Shown here: one piece after another, positions 22,197 to 31,314 of the stretch
Position numbering within the stretch: the stretch's first letter is position 1
Layout of the letters: every line of letters starts with the position of its first letter
Source of the DNA: Carex sylvatica
Lineage: Eukaryota; Streptophyta; Magnoliopsida; Poales; Cyperaceae
Direction: 5' to 3'
DNA: 33,872 bases
NCBI GenBank assembly: GCA_964058845.1
Contig: CAXKVR010000428.1
Location: 1 to 33,872 of the forward strand
Notes under the pieces: model-generated
The model's database searches: none
What the model was told of the DNA's origin: nothing
Seen by the model: only the letters and a program-made list of their open reading frames with translations
Translations under genes and position numbers: made by a program

Positions 22197-22720
22197 ACAA
22201 ACTCATCAAACCTGAATCGGTGGAATCAAACCAAATGGATTCGAAATCAATCTCATGGTCAGTAAACACATTAGAATTAACTGCTGGATTCTCTCCTGAC
22301 GGTACCAATGTATTGCCTGGATCAAAAACTTTCTTGCCTTTTTCTTCCTTGATGCAACTAATTGAATTTGTGCTGAGACAATTCGGAGACGGATTTCTTA
22401 CAGAAAAATTGAGCATTTTCTGACAACTGAATGCTGGCATGTAATTCGAAATGGTAACATGAATATTATTGCATGTGTGCTCGTAGAAGTAGGTGATCCT
22501 GTACATAGGTGGGTCCGAGTAGTTTTGGCGCTGGACCTGTTTCGCTGCTTTGCATTTCTTGTCACGGTAATAGCTGCACCTGTAGTAGCACCTGCATCAA
22601 TGGAAAAGAAAAATGTGCTTAGCTATCAGCATCAATGGTAGCATAATTCACAAAATTTAAATTTTATATTTCCAATTATACCTTTTGTGCATTTTTCTTC
22701 TCCGTCACTTAGATTTAATT

Positions 22721-22741
22721 AGAATCCAAAAAAAAAAAAAA
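22721..22741 (+). mobile_element. 21-bp A-rich micro-insertion with 10-bp direct repeats
   Basis: AGAATCC plus 14 A residues lies between two copies of AGATTTAATT (22711-22720 and 22742-22751). The pattern fits target-primed insertion of only the tail of a poly-A RNA, but in AT-rich DNA chance is possible. It lies in the long intron of gene C. Confidence 0.45.
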
Positions 22742-23486
22742 AGATTTAATTCTTTCTTTCTCCATATTGAACCTGGATCTGTACATGGTATAAGAACTTT
22801 TACTTTCTCTAATGTAAAACGTGCACATGTATAAGAATTTTTAACGAATGACATATATTTTTTGGATGCATGAACTTTATTTTTATTCCAAGATTTTAAA
22901 TAAAGGGTAGCCTCTACGGAAATACTTGGACACTAAATTAATACATGTTTTTTCTCAATTGGCAAACTCGATCTGCATCTTGTTTGAATTATAAGATCTT
23001 TCTACTTTAATGTAACGATGAAATCCCTGATTTAGGAATTGAGAGAAGGGAGAGAGATTAGTAGAGATTAAATTTGAGATTTAAGATTTAACAGACGGTC
23101 CATATCCTCTTCGAGCAGAGAATTATGACAGATGAGTAAATCAAAATCCAAAATATAGCGCTTAAAAATTCAAATGTATAGAACAGATTAGATTCCCATT
23201 TAAGTGAATATAATAAAAAAAAAAAACCAAGAGAAAGAGCAGTGGTAAAATGGAAAAAAAAAATCGACAATATTCAAGTGTCGATAATTATTTTTATGAG
23301 TAAAGAGAAAAAAAAAAGTTAAAGAATATATTAGACATAATAAAAAGTGTAAGAGTAAATAGAAACGAAGAAGTTTTCCATAATATATAAAAAATTAATC
23401 CAAAAAAAATATTATTATTGTAAATGATATTATAATTTAGCTTATTTTCAACTTTGTATTTCTCAAATGTGGTTCATCATGACCCC

Positions 23487-23696
23487 GAGATAGAAGTAGG
23501 TCTGATGGATATTGGACCTACTTTTAGGTTCAATTAGCTCTATTACCGTACGATTAGTATTAAGATCTGTGTGCACAAAAATTGATAAAAATTCATAAGA
23601 TTTTAATAGGAGCACACGATTTTTAATGCAATTGGATGGTCAGATTACCCATCGAACCAAAGTAAATCTAATGGGTATCGGACCTACTCCGAAGTG
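23487..23696. mobile_element. Mutator-like MITE, 210 bp, with 9-bp TSD
   Basis: The perfect 9-bp direct repeat CATGACCCC (23478-23486 and 23697-23705) flanks an element whose left part (GTAGGTCTGATGG...) is complementary to its right part (...ATCGGACCTAC). The outermost six bases of the ends are diverged. It lies in the long intron of gene C. Confidence 0.7.
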
Positions 23697-24191
23697 CATG
23701 ACCCCATTTGATGTATTTTATGAACCGATGAAGTGGCGGACACTGTTGACGATGTATACAGATATCTTTTCTTCTTTCCTTTTTTATATTAGCAACTTAT
23801 CTTAATTTTTGAGAAACAGAAACGACGTGACTTTATTAAGAGACTTGCCTTATATGGCAGTATATGTATTTAGGTAAGGTATTGCATGTTCAATGCAGGG
23901 TAGCAACTATATTTTTTTTTCTTTTGTTGAATGAGAGGGTTGGATATTTGGGGTCTAATATTTTTTTTAAATACATGTTATTACAATAAAAAAAATTCTT
24001 ATACGGATTTTGACTCCGTTATCTAACACATCAGAGAACATGTGACAGAATAATTTTTGATTCATTCAGCGTACGAGTTATAATGCAACGTTGTTTTAAC
24101 TTTATTATTCATGCACTGCATAAATTAAAAATTTCTTTATCAAAATAGAAACCTGATAATTACCTCTCAAATAAATTTCTAAGAACGTCCT

Positions 24192-24905
24192 TCACAAGCT
24201 TTTAAACATCTATTTACAATACTTTAAATTCTAAATCTGAATAGTTTTAATTCCTAACTACTTTTGTCTTCAAACAAAAAATGAAAGATTTTTTTCACTC
24301 ACTCTTTTTTTTCTCTGATCTTTCTCGTTCATTTTTCCGACGATCCGTGATGAATTTAGCGAATCTAAAAATACAAAAAATTTCTGCTCGATTTTCTCTT
24401 TCAAATGAGACCCATGAAGAAATAGTTTTCAGTTATTTTACAGTCGTTGTTTTTACTCTCTTTTTTAAGTAAAACTCATAAGCACTTTAAATTCTCAAGT
24501 TTTAATTCAGTCTACAACCTTTTAAAGTAAAACTCATCAACCCATTGAACGTAGTAGTTTAAATGGTAAACATCATAGGTTTAAATGGTTGTAAAGTGAG
24601 GTTTGAATGTTTGAAATTTTAAAGTGCTCATGGGCTTTACATTAAAAAAAACGATTTGAAAATAATTCAAAATTATTTCTTCATGGATATCATTTGAAAA
24701 AAAAAATTGAGTAGAAAATGTTGACATTTTTAGATTCACAAAATTCAACACATGTCGTCGGAAAAATGAACGAAAAATAATAATAATAAAGAATGGATGA
24801 AGGAAATCTTTTCTTTTGTCGTTTGAAGATGAAACTAGTTAGGAATTCAAATTACTCAGATTTAGAATTTAAATGTTTGCAGATAGAGGTTTAAATACTT
24901 ATGAG
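24192..24905. repeat. Large fold-back, about 714 bp
   Basis: The left arm (24192-24290, containing TTTAAATTCTAAATCTGA and TTCCTAACTA) pairs with the right arm (24830-24905). Further inside, TTCATTTTTCCGACGA pairs with a matching stretch at about 24752-24770, and the middle pairs around TTTAAAGT/AAAGTGCTCATG. No target duplication was found. The frame at 24281-24472 is fold-back sequence and not a gene. Confidence 0.65.
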
Positions 24906-25204
24906 TAATATTGTAGAAGATTATAAACATAATTTTAAAAGTTTAGATATGAACGCTGGAAATAAAAATTAGACAAAAACAAAATGATTTTTCTGCTGAA
25001 TTAGTTTGAAGGCGCGTTCAAATATGATAGCTGAGAAGATCAGAATACTTCCCATCAAAATATTCTCCCGATTTTACCACTATAGAGATGGCAATTGGAT
25101 AGGTCAAATTGAGTTAGGGTCTGATCAGAACCAACTTCTCCTCTTTGAAATGAGAAATGGCATTGAGGTATTTTAAAATTCTCTGATCGGATCGCACGTA
25201 ACGA

Positions 25205-25400
25205 CGAGAGATGATTTCGTTTGGGACGAGAGATTTGACGAGAGTTGATTTGAGAAAGACGTGCGCTAGTTTTATACCCAGCGATACCCTTCTGTCGCTA
25301 AGTTTTGGCTTAAAAAGAAATGAGTTTCTACGAACAGTGCGAAGCCCTCTGACTAGCGGTATCCTTCTATCATTTTCGATTAAAGGTCATTAATTATTTT
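25205..25400 (+). other. GC-richer, coding-like islet of unknown origin
   Basis: Compared with its AT-rich surroundings, this stretch (for example GCGATACCCTTCTGTCGCTA) is richer in GC and gives a short open frame starting MISFGTRDLTRVDLRKTCAS. I do not recognise the protein. It could be a degraded gene fragment, transposon coding remnant or organelle-derived DNA. Confidence 0.3.
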
Positions 25401-26034
25401 TACGAAAATGCACAGGTTAGGAACACTTCTTGATAGTAACCATTATTTTCATTATTTTTATTTGATTGATTGATTTTATTAAAAATTAGGTTAATTCAAT
25501 AATTGTATGCAAAGATTCACTTTAAAATTGAAGCATGTTAAGCTAAGAGATGACTCTCAGAAATAATTGAATTGAAATTTGAGAAAATTAAAAGGAATAT
25601 GGAAGAATAAGAGAAAATTGAAGATTTGGTGACAAAGCCACAAAAGTAACAGAACTTAAGCAGAAGAGCAAAGTTCTGAAAATTATTTCATTAATCACTA
25701 ATCTGAATCCATACACATATTCGCCCTTATGTAGCGATCCTAATGCTCTAATTATATTTAAATCCTAGAATCTAGATTAAGCAAATTAACGAGAGCTTGA
25801 CAGTTGACACATCAATAGACAAGTCAACACTTCATAAGCTTGCAAAATTTAAATTATCTGGTACAATAAATCCTTATGTATTCTATGTATATGTAATTAG
25901 TGTCTTGCATTTGAAAGTTGTGTTCTTTCATATAATATTTATCCCTTGTGGGTTTATGTAGCTGATATGGTGTATGCTGAATGGTAGCCATGAAACATGT
26001 CCCAATGAAAAAACATACAAGGAGTAAGAAAAGG

Positions 26035-26130
26035 GGCAGGGTCCAACGAACTTAGCCGGCGCTATTCAAACTGGTCCGAGTTTGCGGGAGACCCTTCTAA
26101 GCAGCTGGTGAATTTTTAGTGCGGTTCCTT
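26035..26130 (+). other. Second GC-richer islet, coding-like
   Basis: One frame reads NELSRRYSNWSEFAGDPSKQ, then LVNF, a stop and CGSLTR, followed by ACCAG/GTAGAA, which could be a splice donor. The sequences after this islet (about 26157-26230) and after the 25205 islet (about 25441-25510) resemble each other, so the two may be diverged copies. No family was recognised. Confidence 0.3.
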
Positions 26131-26538
26131 AACCAGGTAGAATTGTCTCTTCTTATCTCTCATTATTTCCATTTGATTGATTGTTTTATTATAGTTATGA
26201 AACTAATTTGTTGTTAATTGAATCAGTCATTGGCAAGCAAAAAAACTTGGAAGAAATACTTTGTTACTAAATATTTCCTTTAGAAGTGTCATTTTTAATT
26301 AAATGAGATCATTTTTTTTTCCTATTTTGTTTACATTTTAATCAATAACTTGAAAAAAATTCAATTCTTTTCCATTTTGATTCCGATCAACAAAGTTCAA
26401 TTGAAAATCATCTCTATTGAATTTTATTGAATTGAAATCAATTGAACTTAAAAAACTGTTGGTTCCGATCACACCCTTAATCTCTGGTTGGAATATTGGA
26501 TTCGGTTTGGTTTGTCTTCTAGTAATTAATTGTCTATA

Positions 26539-26575
26539 CACTGATAGCCACTATCAGTTTTTCAAAAAAAAAAAA
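26539..26575 (+). mobile_element. Retroposon 3' end: hairpin plus A tail
   Basis: CACTGATAGCCACTATCAGT forms an 8-bp hairpin and is followed by TTTTTC and 14 A residues. The same hairpin-tail design is found in the micro-insertion at 29728-29761 (minus strand). The 5' limit is not known. Confidence 0.5.
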
Positions 26576-26731
26576 AAATGTCGAATTCTGGATTGTCTCT
26601 TATCAGATCAGATTAATTCAAGTCATCTAGATTTGAATTATTTTGGATTTTGAATTGTCTCTAATCGAATGAATCAGGTTCAATTCAAGTTGATTTGATT
26701 AATTAAAATAATCAAGTTGGATTTTCAGCGT

Positions 26732-27059
26732 TGTTTTAATTCGCGCTCATATCTCTAGTTTTGAAGTCCAAATAGCCGATCCCAACTGTTAGATGTTTAA
26801 TCTATATTAAAATGTACTTGGAGACCAAATTTTATATTTTTTGAATTTTTTTTTACTATTTACTAAGATGGTTTGAAAATCGTTGTTTTTATTAAAATTA
26901 ATAAAAACAGCGATTTTCAAACCATCTTAATAAATATTAAAAAAATTCAAAAAATGTAAAATTTGGTCTCCAAGCACTTTTTAATATAGATTAAACATCT
27001 AACTTTTTGGATCGGCTATTTGGACTTCGAAACTAGAGATATGAGCGCGAATTAAAACA
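26732..27059. mobile_element. Fold-back MITE, about 328 bp
   Basis: A perfect 30-bp terminal inverted repeat starts TGTTTTAATTCGCGCTCATA (26732-26761 with 27030-27059). The arms remain complementary to the centre at about 26900. The inner arms share TTGGAGACCAAATTTTATAT with the 4530-4948 element. The target duplication is not clear. It lies in the long intron of gene C. Confidence 0.8.
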
Positions 27060-27091
27060 GCATGTTTAATTTGCGAAGTAGCATAGCCTTA

Positions 27092-27094
<3 letters not shown>

Positions 27095-27122
<28 letters not shown>
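27095..27122. repeat. (AT)14 microsatellite
   Basis: A pure AT run close to the end of the 26732-27059 fold-back. Confidence 0.9.
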
Positions 27123-27639
27123 CCATTCTTATATTATATGCACGCAGTTGTCCTGATCCGTCAACGGCCGAGATTGAAAGATAAATTTTCGAATTGAATA
27201 TCAGCTCTCCAATCACATAATCTGTCTTCTTTTGATTTAATACATCTATTTTATGCATAGAAGTCTAAATTTAGTTCAAAACATACTTGCCACACAGACT
27301 GCTACATGGTTTGTCACAATTAAAATTGAATGAATTCCTAGCGAATAGCGATATGTTTCCTTATTTCTCTTTACAACCATCTCTGATTCCTGCAATTAAA
27401 TTATTTCCTTATTTCTCCGTTTCCTTCATTTCATTTCTCTTCTTCCTCTATAGTTTTGACAATAAAAATAAAAACAATCATATATTTTTGGATTTTGTTT
27501 AGGGCTACTGTATCTTTGTGAATATATGAATAACAAATATTGTGCTGATGGAAACAATCATATATTTCTGATATAGAGAGAAAATGAAGAATATCTACAA
27601 CTTTCGTGCAGAGAAATGATATGTAGAGAAATTTTCATT

Positions 27640-27676
27640 GTTAAAATAATTTACATCGTTAAAATAATTTACATCA
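27640..27676. repeat. Short tandem duplication
   Basis: GTTAAAATAATTTACATC occurs twice in a row. It is flanked by AT-rich sequence with further partial repeats of AATCCTATTTTA and ATCATTTAAT up to 27770. Confidence 0.8.
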
Positions 27677-28054
27677 AGAATATATATAGAGAGAAAATTA
27701 GAGAAAATCCTATTTTATTTTCAATCATTTAATGAAAATCCTATTTTAAATCATTTAATCATATCTTTTCCAATTTTATTTCTTTACAGATCATTTATTC
27801 TCTAAATCGTTTAATGACCTGTCTTGCTTGTGGAGAAAATTAGATATTAAATCACAATGATACTTCAAGAATTTTTTCATGTTATAGTTGATCCGTTTTT
27901 TTTTATTTGTTGTTTTTTCTTTTATTGTTATTTATTATTTGAATTTCTGTTTTTTTTTTCATTTGTGTCTTTTATTTTCATTTAAATATATTTTTTTCTC
28001 AATTTTTTCTGAATATCAAACAAAAATATCTCTATATATTATATTTAATTTTAT

Positions 28055-28091
28055 AATATGTCCAGTTGCAAAGCACGGACACGATGCTAGT
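28055..28091 (+). mobile_element. Helitron-like 3' terminus
   Basis: TGTCCAGTTGCAAAGCACGG continues to ACACGATGCTAGT. A GC-rich stem (TGTCC/GGACA) just before a terminal CTAG followed by T matches the usual end of plant Helitrons. Upstream, ATCTACAACTTTCGTGCAGA at about 27591-27610 may be part of the same non-autonomous element. A 5' TC terminus was not located. It lies in the long intron of gene C. Confidence 0.5.
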
Positions 28092-29244
28092 ATATATATA
28101 TTGATGATCCAAATTATTTTGGTTATTTTTAATATACATCCATATTTTAAAATGCATATATCTATTCCGGATCGTACATTCTAAATAATTACTGTTGATC
28201 TTCATTAAAAGGCAGACAAATATATAATCTTGAAAAATAGTATCAAACGGCATGGAGAGTATCTTTATAATAAAAAAAATCCCACGTTTAGACCTGTAAA
28301 AAATTTAGTTACTACAAAAGAAAATTCATATCTCCCAATAAATAGTTTGTCAAAAAAATTTCAATTTTCTTTATCAAATCTTGTATATTGCTTAAGATAT
28401 TTAAATTTTAACCATTAATTTTATATTGAATAAATGTATCTTTGAACTTGAATGTGCACTAAAATTACTCTATAATTATATGATGAACTATTTTCACCAA
28501 AAGATAAAAACCATATCCATGATCTTAAGGTTCAATTTAATTAAAAGTAAACTTGTATTTCTTGAATTAGTCCATTTTTTATTATATATCTTAATCTTCG
28601 GAAGATTCTGTTATCAATGGAAATAGGTAACCCAAAAGACATCATTTTACAAAAAAAAAAAGTATTTCGTAGAAATTTCCCGTGTAAAACATAAAAATTA
28701 CCTTAAAAATTGGTTGTTATTAATCTTCTTCTCGCCATATTTCCTCCATAAATAACCATCATAATCTGCTGCGGATGAATTAACTACTTCCCACGAGATG
28801 CATCGTCTCCTGCTTATTTCAAAAATAAATTAACAAAAGAGAGATTAATTAATTAGAGCAATTCCAAATTCATCTTCCAAAAGAACAAAACTTTATATAT
28901 TAAACTAATTAAAACTGATACTTTCTATGTTGCTCTTTTGCAGCTGTGTCCTGCCTCTCTCTTTTACGGGCAACACGGTCGACATCAGCGCCTCTTGTCC
29001 GAAGCGAAACCGGAGGAACAACAACTTTTGGTTTGACAGAATCCTTGTTGGACCTGACAAAGATATCAAGGGAAGATGCAAAGGCATTATTTCTTCTCTC
29101 TCCTCAGAGCAAATCAGCTTCAGAACTGCCAACAACTAATTCTTGTTTAACCGAGGCTGTGAGAATACACCCTCTTTCCAAGTCTTCAATTGCACTACTT
29201 TTGAAATTTTGTGTTTCTTTGATTATTCCCACTAGAGATGCCAT

Positions 29245-29410
29245 TAATTTGTACACTAAATGAAGTAGCTTTTGGTTAGGAAGATGGATTAATATTGGAG
29301 GAGAGAATCTTTTGTTGGTAAATGGAAACAAGATTAATAATAAATGATATAGTTTGTGCAGTACCCCAATGTGGAGGTGAAGAGCCAACAAAAAACTCAG
29401 CTTCTTATTA
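29245..29410. other. 5' flank of gene C
   Basis: The frame continues upstream of the gene C ATG without a better start. The sequence contains no other gene. Confidence 0.35.
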
Positions 29411-29429
29411 ATTTAAGGAATACAACTTG

Positions 29430-29475
29430 GTGCAGCCTGCGGGCAATTTGGCAAAAAAACAAAAACAAAAAAACA
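29430..29475 (+). mobile_element. 46-bp A-tailed micro-insertion with 11-bp direct repeats
   Basis: GTGCAGCCTGCGGGCAATTT, then GGC and an A-rich tail interrupted by single C residues, sit between two copies of AATACAACTTG (29419-29429 and 29476-29486). The core can form a small GCC/GGC hairpin. It fits an extreme 5'-truncated retroposon. Confidence 0.6.
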
Positions 29476-29727
29476 AATACAACTTGTTTGCCATATTTGG
29501 CTCATTATGAAGCTATATATTATATTAGGTGAAAATTTGATGGACCAAAATTGGTGCTTGGCTCTTGCCACATCCAAAGGTGTTAATTGCTGACAAACAA
29601 TTTCTTTTTTTCACGTGTAGCATGTGCCAAAATTAAGTTAGCATGTAGAATTTGTGAAGTTTTAGTCTTGAAAAAAAAAATATGAAGATAGCAACAAGAA
29701 GGAAATAATTAAAATTCTTACGACCTC

Positions 29728-29761
29728 TTTTTTTGAGATACTGATAGGAGCTATCAGTTGA
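29728..29761 (-). mobile_element. 34-bp micro-retroposon with perfect 17-bp TSD
   Basis: On the minus strand the insert reads TCAACTGATAGCTCCTATCA, GTATCTC and seven A residues: a hairpin followed by a tail. It is bordered by perfect 17-bp copies of AAAATTCTTACGACCTC at 29711-29727 and 29762-29778. It is the last few bases of a retroposon of the type ending at 26575. Confidence 0.75.
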
Positions 29762-29778
29762 AAAATTCTTACGACCTC

Positions 29779-30722
29779 AACTTATAATTAGCATCGAGAA
29801 ACAATTACTAACTAAACTCTTGTAACAACCTAGAATATTTATGAGTAAAAATTTTATTTCTTTTATGGAGATTTGAAATCCAATTGACGAGAAAATTTTC
29901 CACAAATTTAAAAAGTTCTTTGTCAAATTAACCCAAGGATATTATAATCTGGATGACCGGATATCGTCTGATCTAATAGATTTTTTTTTTTTTAAAGTTA
30001 AGAAAATCAAGCATACCATTATATTTAATTATTTATTCTCTTATCCATCAAATTTATTTTCTCTCATTTATAATAATTGGATAACTCATGTGTTAATACA
30101 TATATCTCCTCGATAATATAATATATTAATTTGTATTATATATTTCTAAGTTATAATTTAAAATATATTTGTGTTTCTCCGCATATAATAACGTACAGCT
30201 AATTTTTCTTTTATAATTATACATGCCTTTCGAGTTTCAAAATAAAATGTGTTTGTATATATTTAAAATTTTGTTGAATATATATATCTTTTAAATATAT
30301 ATCTTTGGAAGGGGAAGATTGAAAATACGGACGGGTCAATGGATACGGTACAGGTCGGGTGAAGATATTTTCAAACCCATACTCACTTAAAATTAATCTT
30401 ATATATCCATATCCTACTCTTACTCATTAAAATTAGCTTATCCATACTCTACTCTACGTAACAAATAAATTGATAGCATATATAATTTAATCCAAAAAAA
30501 TAGCTGATAAATAAATATATTAAAATACATCAAGTACCTAATATTACAAAATTAAAAAAAAATTAATCTCATTTATTTTTTCTATTATTTTAAAAGGTAT
30601 AAATTATTAATAAAATAATTGATAAAATATTGTATAAATTAATTTTATCATAAATTACTAATTAAAAGACAATATAAATTCTGTTGGATAAATTAATTTT
30701 ATAGTAAATTATAAAAAATGAA

Positions 30723-30725
<3 letters not shown>
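29779..30725. other. Intergenic, no gene seen
   Basis: Very AT-rich. Around 30320-30470 there are ACGGGTCAATGGATACGGTA and CCCATACTC motifs like the subterminal repeats of hAT elements, but no clear termini. Confidence 0.4.
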
Positions 30726-30818
<93 letters not shown>

Positions 30819-30828
30819 CAACAACAAC

Positions 30829-30859
<31 letters not shown>
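30726..30859. repeat. Long (TAA)n microsatellite with an internal AAC block
   Basis: About 134 bp of AAT/TAA repeats with a run of AAC units at about 30813-30830. Confidence 0.95.
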
Positions 30860-30887
30860 TAAGATAGTTATATGTATAAATAAAATA

Positions 30888-31314
30888 GAGGACGGTTTAA
30901 TGCCTCCATTTTTGGGCTTTAGTTATGCCTCTATTTTTGAAACGTTAATAACTCAAAATTTAAAATATGAACGTCAAAATAAAACTGTTAGATGTAATCT
31001 ATATGATTTCACTACGTTCTCATAAAAAAAATATAACATTTTAATTTTGTTTTTATGTGAATCAATAAGTTGAAAAATAAACGTCTAAAAATTAACCACA
31101 TCAGTATATTTTTATAAGGTATGATGACAAACACAATAAAGTTGAAATGTCATAATTTTTACACGTGCATAAATAAAATGATGTATATCATATCTAATGA
31201 TTTTATTTTGAATTTTAATTTTAAAATTTTAAGTTTTTAAAATTTTAAGTTATTAAAAGTTTTAAAAATGAAGATGTGATAAAAACACAAAAAGAAAAAA
31301 TTTGAACCATCCTC
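30888..31314. mobile_element. Mutator-like fold-back MITE, 427 bp, with 9-bp TSD
   Basis: The ends are GAGGACGGTTTAA and TTGAACCATCCTC. Perfect 9-bp direct repeats AATAAAATA occupy 30879-30887 and 31315-31323. The inner arms (for example AACTGTTAGATGTAATCTAT) pair with 31175-31215. It is non-coding. Confidence 0.8.

Larger units (their letters stand above)
22195..29244 (-). pseudogene. Group III WRKY gene C with WRKYGEK variant, premature stop and a 6.1-kb transposon-filled intron
   Basis: Proposed exons are 29244-28922, 28809-28702 and 22591-22195, joined through phase-2 GT/AG introns of 112 bp and 6110 bp. The total is 828 coding bases in one frame. Exon 1 starts MASLVGIIKETQ and carries LERGCILTA, like IEKGCELTA in gene A. 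It has an in-frame TGA at codon 47 (29106-29104), after which the same frame stays open to the donor. Exon 2 encodes ADYDGYLWRKYGEKKI, with E in place of Q. Exon 3 starts CYYRCSYYRDKKC and completes a CX7CX24HTC finger. No other zinc-finger exon was seen in 22.6-28.7 kb, which supports the long join. The present stop TGA is partly SINE sequence. Alternatively, 22195-22591 and 28702-29244 could be two separate gene fragments. Confidence 0.8.

Noticed and set aside
27888..28418. Hydrophobic frames that could suggest membrane proteins or organelle genes
   Set aside because: They are poly-T/AT-rich sequence read as Phe, Ile and Tyr. Frames overlap on both strands and show no family features.
28240..28700. 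A zinc-finger exon of gene C close to its exon 2
   Set aside because: I looked on the minus strand for a CX7C...HXC coding stretch after a phase-2 acceptor and found none. The best candidate is at 22591.
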